Made by a program: the position numbers and the translations under genes. Positions 61,901 through 64,000 of a DNA stretch of 64,000 nucleotides are shown here, in pieces. This stretch comes from Mycteria americana (lineage: Eukaryota; Chordata; Aves; Ciconiiformes; Ciconiidae). Within the stretch, counting starts at the first letter, position 1, and every line of letters starts with the position of its first letter. The notes under the pieces are model-generated. The model saw nothing but the letters and a program-made list of their open reading frames with translations. It was not told the DNA's origin and searched no databases. The stretch is from positions 11,562,161 to 11,626,160 of the forward strand of contig NC_134366.1 of the NCBI RefSeq assembly GCF_035582795.1. The letters run 5' to 3'.

Positions 61901-64000
61901 GCTATATATTTACTTAGTTTTCATCAGGGGTTCGGAACCAACTTTTGCTTTTGAGTTGAAGTCTTCACAGAATGCTCTTTCTGTCTTCCAGGACTTAAAT
62001 TATTTAAATGATTTTCTGTGAAAAATGCTATTTTTTTAAGTAATGGGAGCAAATAATCAATTTCAGGAGGAAAAAAGCGCATCATTGTTTTTCATTACAA
62101 AAATATCGTAGAAAAAAGTATTGACAGCAGTCCCTTCACAAATTTGTTTAATGGAACCCTCTTACTTTTAGCTCTCTCATGTTTACTTTAAAGTTATTAA
62201 GATAGAATAGCGTGTTGAATGTGCTTTCATTGCTAGCTGAATCAGCTACATCTTCGTTCAGCGAAGCTAGAATTCATCTCCGCTTACGTTAGGAGTCATG
62301 TCCACTGTTGAGTTGTTCACTATAGTAGCCCTTTGCCATTCAGTGGAGAGAAATGAGCACATTTAAGACTTGTTCATATAATTTGTGTTAGGTGACTATT
62401 TTAGCATGAGATGAATTGTCTTAGTTAAGAGAATTATTGAAGTATGATCCTTATGCATGGACTTGCAAACAGATAGTGTGGTAGCTCAGTAAATTTGAGC
62501 CTGCCATTGAAGGGCAGCTTGAATGAAAACTATCAAATAAACAACTTTATACATCTATGAAGCACTTATAACACTGAACACTGTCATTTTATTTCTTTAA
62601 AGCACACATAATTCACCTAAACATATAGTTCCTACTTTATTTAAAGGAAAAAAAAAAGGATTCTTCTGGGCACTGAAGAAAAACACTGTGGGATTGTCTT
62701 CTCTTGATTAAAATTACCACACAATCAAGACATGCCATTTTCTTTCTATCAAACAGTTATTTTAAAATGCCTTTCAGTAAGGGGATTTATAGGCATCTGT
62801 ATGAGAATTTTATTTTTATTTAGACAGCCTTTTATAATTTCTTAAAAAGATCTTGAAAAATACATCTATAATCCATGTTTATTAGTTATTTAAAGTCCTG
62901 CTACTTTTAAAGGATTATGAAGATGATTTTGATGATTATGAAGACAAAAGTGGTGAAGAAAGAGATGCAGAAGAAAACGTAAGAGAGATTCCGTTTTCCA
63001 GAACATCAGAAATTGAAGAAATTCAAAGAGCAATTAGTGCAGAAAATGATAGAATTTGTACTTCATTGCCAAAGAAGATTGAAAATGAAAAAAAGGAACC
63101 AATCATGGGTATGTGACTAGATAGCAGTCTTTTTTTTATAAAATGTATGAGTAACACATACAACTTAGAGTAAACAGGCCACTTTTTGTAGAAGTTTGCC
63201 TAAAGTCAGAAATCTGGTCCTCTGGATGAGTCACTTAGTTTTGTGGGCAAGTACTGTAACTTTCACATTGCTAAAGAATGATTCAGAGGCATTACTAATC
63301 ATTTAAAATGTGAAGTATAAAAATTTACAGACTGACATTTAATATGTCTTATTTTGGGTAAGAGGAGGATATGAGAGTCTGGATTTTAAAAACTGGAGGA
63401 GTGCTAGAACAGTTCGGGGCTTCCGGTGACATTAATTCGCCTTTTTCTTTTAAGCAAAGTTGAAGCCACTGCTCTGGGTAGGAAGGCGAGAGAAATAGAC
63501 ATACTACTTAAATATATAGTTCTATATAATTTTTAAAATGCAGGTTTTTTTCTGAAATGTGACTATGGAATTGTCTTGTATTCATTTGATCTGATACCTG
63601 TGAGTGCCAGATCTACTTATTTAACTAACTACAGCTGTGGTTCCCCTTTGCACTCTCCCCTCATGTGAACAGCAGTATAGAATCATTGTGCAGAAGAATC
63701 TTAAACAGCTTTTTACTCTAGTTCGTACAAAGTTAATACAGTCATGGAAGAATAGCATGGAGTTTCTGTAAGTCTTTACAGTATCAGTAGATTTTCGGTT
63801 AAGTAGTCATTGCAAGTCAGAATCAGTATAATGTAATATGAATTTCTTCTTGCAGAAGATTTATGCAATTATTATTATTTTTCTAATAAACAATATGGAA
63901 TCAATAAAAGAGTTCCATTAATGCTATAGATCTAATGAATAAGATGGAATTCTAATATAGAGTCAGATTTTAAAATTCTGAATTGTAGCACTTAGTGCTT
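46963..64000 (+). CDS. WDR60: WDR60/DYNC2I1, dynein-2 intermediate chain, 5' part (exons 1-9), partial gene
   Basis: Nine plus-strand exons join in frame into about 422 residues. The order is MDGDK, then RRTKEDTWKSEELRRHLR, then about 300 residues dominated by Arg, Lys, Glu and Asp, then an acidic aromatic stretch (NYEDDFE-DYEDDFDDYED) and EIEEIQRAISAEND. This matches vertebrate WDR60 as I know it, whose human N-terminus is MEPGK followed by RRTKDDTWK. In the known family this charged N-terminal half recruits dynein light chains, and a C-terminal WD40 propeller binds the DYNC2H1 heavy chain for retrograde intraflagellar transport in cilia. The propeller exons are beyond the right edge. All junctions are GT/AG. 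The divergent neighbour is ESYT2. Confidence 0.96.
48104..48127. repeat. Perfect 10-bp inverted repeat with 4-base loop
   Basis: CCTATTTGAG (48,104-48,113) and CTCAAATAGG (48,118-48,127) are exact reverse complements around GGCT. After one mismatch two more pairs follow. It could form a tight hairpin or cruciform in WDR60 intron 1. No terminator-like or regulatory role is implied. Confidence 0.85.
50213..50241. repeat. Perfect 11-bp inverted repeat
   Basis: CTGTCTCAAAT (50,213-50,223) and ATTTGAGACAG (50,231-50,241) are exact reverse complements separated by 7 bases. The palindrome lies about 65 bp before a CR1 fragment in WDR60 intron 1. Its function is unknown. Confidence 0.85.
50305..50897 (+). 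mobile_element. CR1 LINE 3' fragment
   Basis: The segment starts GATCTGGGAGTCCTGGTGGAC and runs through 'gccctgtctgcagtactatg', 'ggggatctaactgctg' and 'caaccTcagacat'-type phrases to AGGTTGAACCTAATGAC. This is the typical order of the reverse-transcriptase end and 3' tail of avian CR1. Many small indels and stops show it is old and inactive. It lies in WDR60 intron 1, in the same orientation as the gene. Confidence 0.85.
51278..51331 (+). CDS. WDR60: WDR60 exon 2, residues 6-23
   Basis: This exon is 54 bases, phase 0 at both ends. It encodes RRTKEDTWKSEELRRHLR. The acceptor TATTCTAG follows a pyrimidine-rich stretch. The donor AGG|GTGATT is a weak match beyond GT. The peptide is the conserved WDR60 N-terminal motif. 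Intron 1 before it is 4.3 kb. Confidence 0.95.
51332..52915 (+). other. WDR60 intron 2
   Basis: This intron is 1.6 kb and AT-rich, with a T-rich acceptor tract. No further feature is recognised. Confidence 0.85.
52916..53342 (+). CDS. WDR60: WDR60 exon 3, residues 24-166, charged low-complexity region
   Basis: This exon is 427 bases, entering in phase 0 and leaving one base. It starts VSQPDSQNEDQKHREKKQQK and continues as an almost uninterrupted series of Arg, Lys, Glu and Asp with RDRDK, RERERGKEHQ and DRERDKK patterns, ending RRRESRHHL. The composition predicts a long single helix or disordered charged segment, as in the family. The acceptor is TTTATTTCAG and the donor TTGG|GTAAGT. The sense strand is purine-rich throughout. 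Confidence 0.95.
53343..54603 (+). other. WDR60 introns 3 and 4
   Basis: Intron 3 (53,343-53,924) and intron 4 (53,978-54,603) flank the 53-base exon 4. No other feature is recognised in either. Confidence 0.8.
53925..53977 (+). CDS. WDR60: WDR60 exon 4, residues 167-184 (charged region)
   Basis: This exon is 53 bases, too short for a standalone reading frame. It completes a Val codon and then encodes EEKTRSEERERRHTEKK. The acceptor is TATTTTCTAG and the donor AAG|GTAAAG, returning to phase 0. Composition continues that of exon 3. Its identity rests on phase, splice signals and composition rather than on a diagnostic motif. Confidence 0.85.
54604..54930 (+). CDS. WDR60: WDR60 exon 5, residues 185-293 (charged region)
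   Basis: This exon is 327 bases (109 codons), phase 0 at both ends, between acceptor TCTCTTTCCAG and donor AGG|GTTAGT. It starts DNDTKKSIDKFLAYKVEEGE and becomes Lys/Arg/Glu-rich (KEGERRHREKKEY, KEEEEKHKSKKSKEG). The Lys-x-x-Glu-Glu-Gly-Glu-Arg core resembles the human WDR60 stretch YKEEGERRHRK. The end of the exon, ENERKKHDLR, leads to exon 6. Confidence 0.92.
54931..56648 (+). other. WDR60 intron 5
   Basis: This intron is 1.7 kb. It contains the long hairpin at 56,142-56,198. The remainder shows no recognised repeat or gene. Confidence 0.8.
56142..56198 (+). ncRNA. Candidate small-RNA hairpin in WDR60 intron 5
   Basis: Bases 56,142-56,160 pair with 56,180-56,198 without a break: 15 Watson-Crick and 4 G-U pairs around a 19-base loop (56,161-56,179). 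The core arms TGCTCTGGGC and GCCCAGAGCA are exact inverted repeats. The G-U pairs favour the plus strand, which is the WDR60 sense strand. The geometry resembles a pre-miRNA stem-loop. I do not recognise it as a named miRNA. A decayed inverted-repeat transposon or chance are alternatives. Confidence 0.3.
56649..56707 (+). CDS. WDR60: WDR60 exon 6, residues 294-313
   Basis: This exon is 59 bases. It encodes YSEYKNEERIQEEMSHQHV plus the first two bases of an Arg codon. The acceptor is CTTCTTTTACAG and the donor AG|GTAAAT. Phase is compatible with exon 5 before it and exon 7 after it. Similarity to other WDR60 proteins here is low, which is normal for this fast-evolving segment. Confidence 0.85.
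56708..58570 (+). other. WDR60 intron 6
   Basis: This intron is 1.9 kb. It ends with a decoy acceptor at 58,440, the C-rich tract and an A/C-rich stretch before the true acceptor at 58,570. Confidence 0.8.
58472..58496 (-). repeat. C-rich tract, G-quadruplex motif on the minus strand
   Basis: Read on the minus strand the tract has G runs of 7, 3, 4, 4 and 3 separated by single T residues, a textbook G-quadruplex pattern. The WDR60 transcript carries the C-rich version. It lies 75 bases upstream of WDR60 exon 7. Confidence 0.85.
58571..58628 (+). CDS. WDR60: WDR60 exon 7, residues 313-332
   Basis: This exon is 58 bases. It completes an Arg codon and encodes TVKDKGKLIEKEERDTRQE. The acceptor CTGTCAATAG is mediocre and the donor GAG|GTAAAA is fair. 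A much stronger-looking acceptor lies 130 bases upstream at 58,440 but would lead into a stop codon, so the start at 58,571 is chosen because it alone keeps the frame open. Confidence 0.85.
59158..59198 (+). repeat. Short tandem repeat, three copies of ATCTTTCA
   Basis: The units 'atatatctttc', 'atatatctttcagcc' and 'atgtatctttca' follow each other in WDR60 intron 7, just upstream of the ancient CR1 remnant. Confidence 0.6.
59425..60100 (-). mobile_element. Ancient CR1-like LINE remnant
   Basis: The plus strand shows degraded phrases typical of the reverse complement of old amniote CR1 elements, such as 'ctcatcattctagcagctgc', 'gaccagagttgaacacagta', 'gcctcgattcag' and 'gggtttgcactttatgctgt'. 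They occur in the expected order, with many gaps. It is in WDR60 intron 7. Recognition is from memory of the family consensus; boundaries are approximate. Confidence 0.55.
61636..61713 (+). CDS. WDR60: WDR60 exon 8, residues 333-358
   Basis: This exon is 78 bases (26 codons), phase 0 at both ends, with acceptor TTCTCATTTAG and a consensus donor GAA|GTAAGT. It encodes EMKDTHIYNSDTGFDNLSAN followed by YEDDFE. The ending begins the acidic aromatic stretch that is conserved in WDR60 (EDDFEDYEDDFE in human). Confidence 0.93.
61714..62912 (+). other. WDR60 intron 8
   Basis: This intron is 1.2 kb, flanked by exon ends sharing a 19-base identical sequence. No gene or repeat family is recognised inside. 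Confidence 0.8.
62913..63108 (+). CDS. WDR60: WDR60 exon 9, residues 359-424 (acidic stretch and conserved helix)
   Basis: This exon is 196 bases, starting in phase 0 and leaving one base. It encodes DYEDDFDDYEDKSGEERDAE, a linker, then TSEIEEIQRAISAENDRI, matching the human EIQEIQRAINAENERI segment, and ends KKEPIM plus one base. The acceptor is ACTTTTAAAG and the donor G|GTATGT. An internal AAC|GTAAGA at 62,979 resembles a donor and could remove the helix segment if used. The next exon is not visible before base 64,000. Confidence 0.94.
63109..64000 (+). other. WDR60 intron 9, partial
   Basis: It follows the donor at 63,109 and runs to the window edge. I find no candidate for the next WDR60 exon here. 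Confidence 0.75.

Noticed and set aside
62478..62520. tRNA-like string GTGGTAGCTCAGT
   Set aside because: It resembles an A box, but no acceptor stem, anticodon arm or TTCGA-type B box follows at the right distance.

Overview
The window is vertebrate nuclear DNA, most likely from a bird. The coding exons are short and bounded by GT/AG junctions. The introns are AT-rich and relatively compact. The only interspersed repeats I recognise are CR1 LINE remnants, the typical retroelement of birds and other sauropsids. I see no mammalian SINE, no operon and no prokaryotic feature. A turtle or crocodilian cannot be excluded from sequence alone.

Two genes lie head to head, an order I recall as conserved in vertebrates (human 7q36.3). 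On the minus strand is the 5' part of ESYT2 (extended synaptotagmin 2, an endoplasmic reticulum-plasma membrane tether and lipid-transfer protein). Exon 1 lies in a CpG island at about 39.06-40.56 kb. Exons 2-6 lie at 10,953-10,912, 9,942-9,808, 7,944-7,868, 2,031-1,959 and 1,115-1,026. They join in frame to residues 1-259: the N-terminus, the membrane hairpin and the first part of the SMP domain. The rest of SMP and the C2 domains lie beyond base 1. Intron 1 is about 28.6 kb and shows no gene.

On the plus strand is the 5' part of WDR60 (DYNC2I1, a dynein-2 intermediate chain used in retrograde intraflagellar transport). Exon 1 encodes only five residues, in a second CpG island at about 46.5-47.3 kb. 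Exons 2-9 end at 63,108 and join in frame to about 422 residues. These cover the charged low-complexity N-terminal half, ending in an acidic Tyr/Asp/Glu/Phe stretch and a conserved Glu-Ile-Gln-Arg-Ala-Ile helix segment. The WD40 propeller lies beyond base 64,000.

Between the two start codons are about 7 kb with no gene I can support. The genes have separate CpG islands. The WDR60 island carries an RFX/X-box-like site 82 bp before the start codon, fitting a ciliary gene. No new multigene system is present. The most unusual structures are a 19-bp-stem, miRNA-precursor-like hairpin in WDR60 intron 5, two shorter perfect palindromes in WDR60 intron 1, a strong decoy splice acceptor followed by a C-rich/G-quadruplex tract before WDR60 exon 7, and a 19-nt repeat straddling the WDR60 exon 8/exon 9 boundary.
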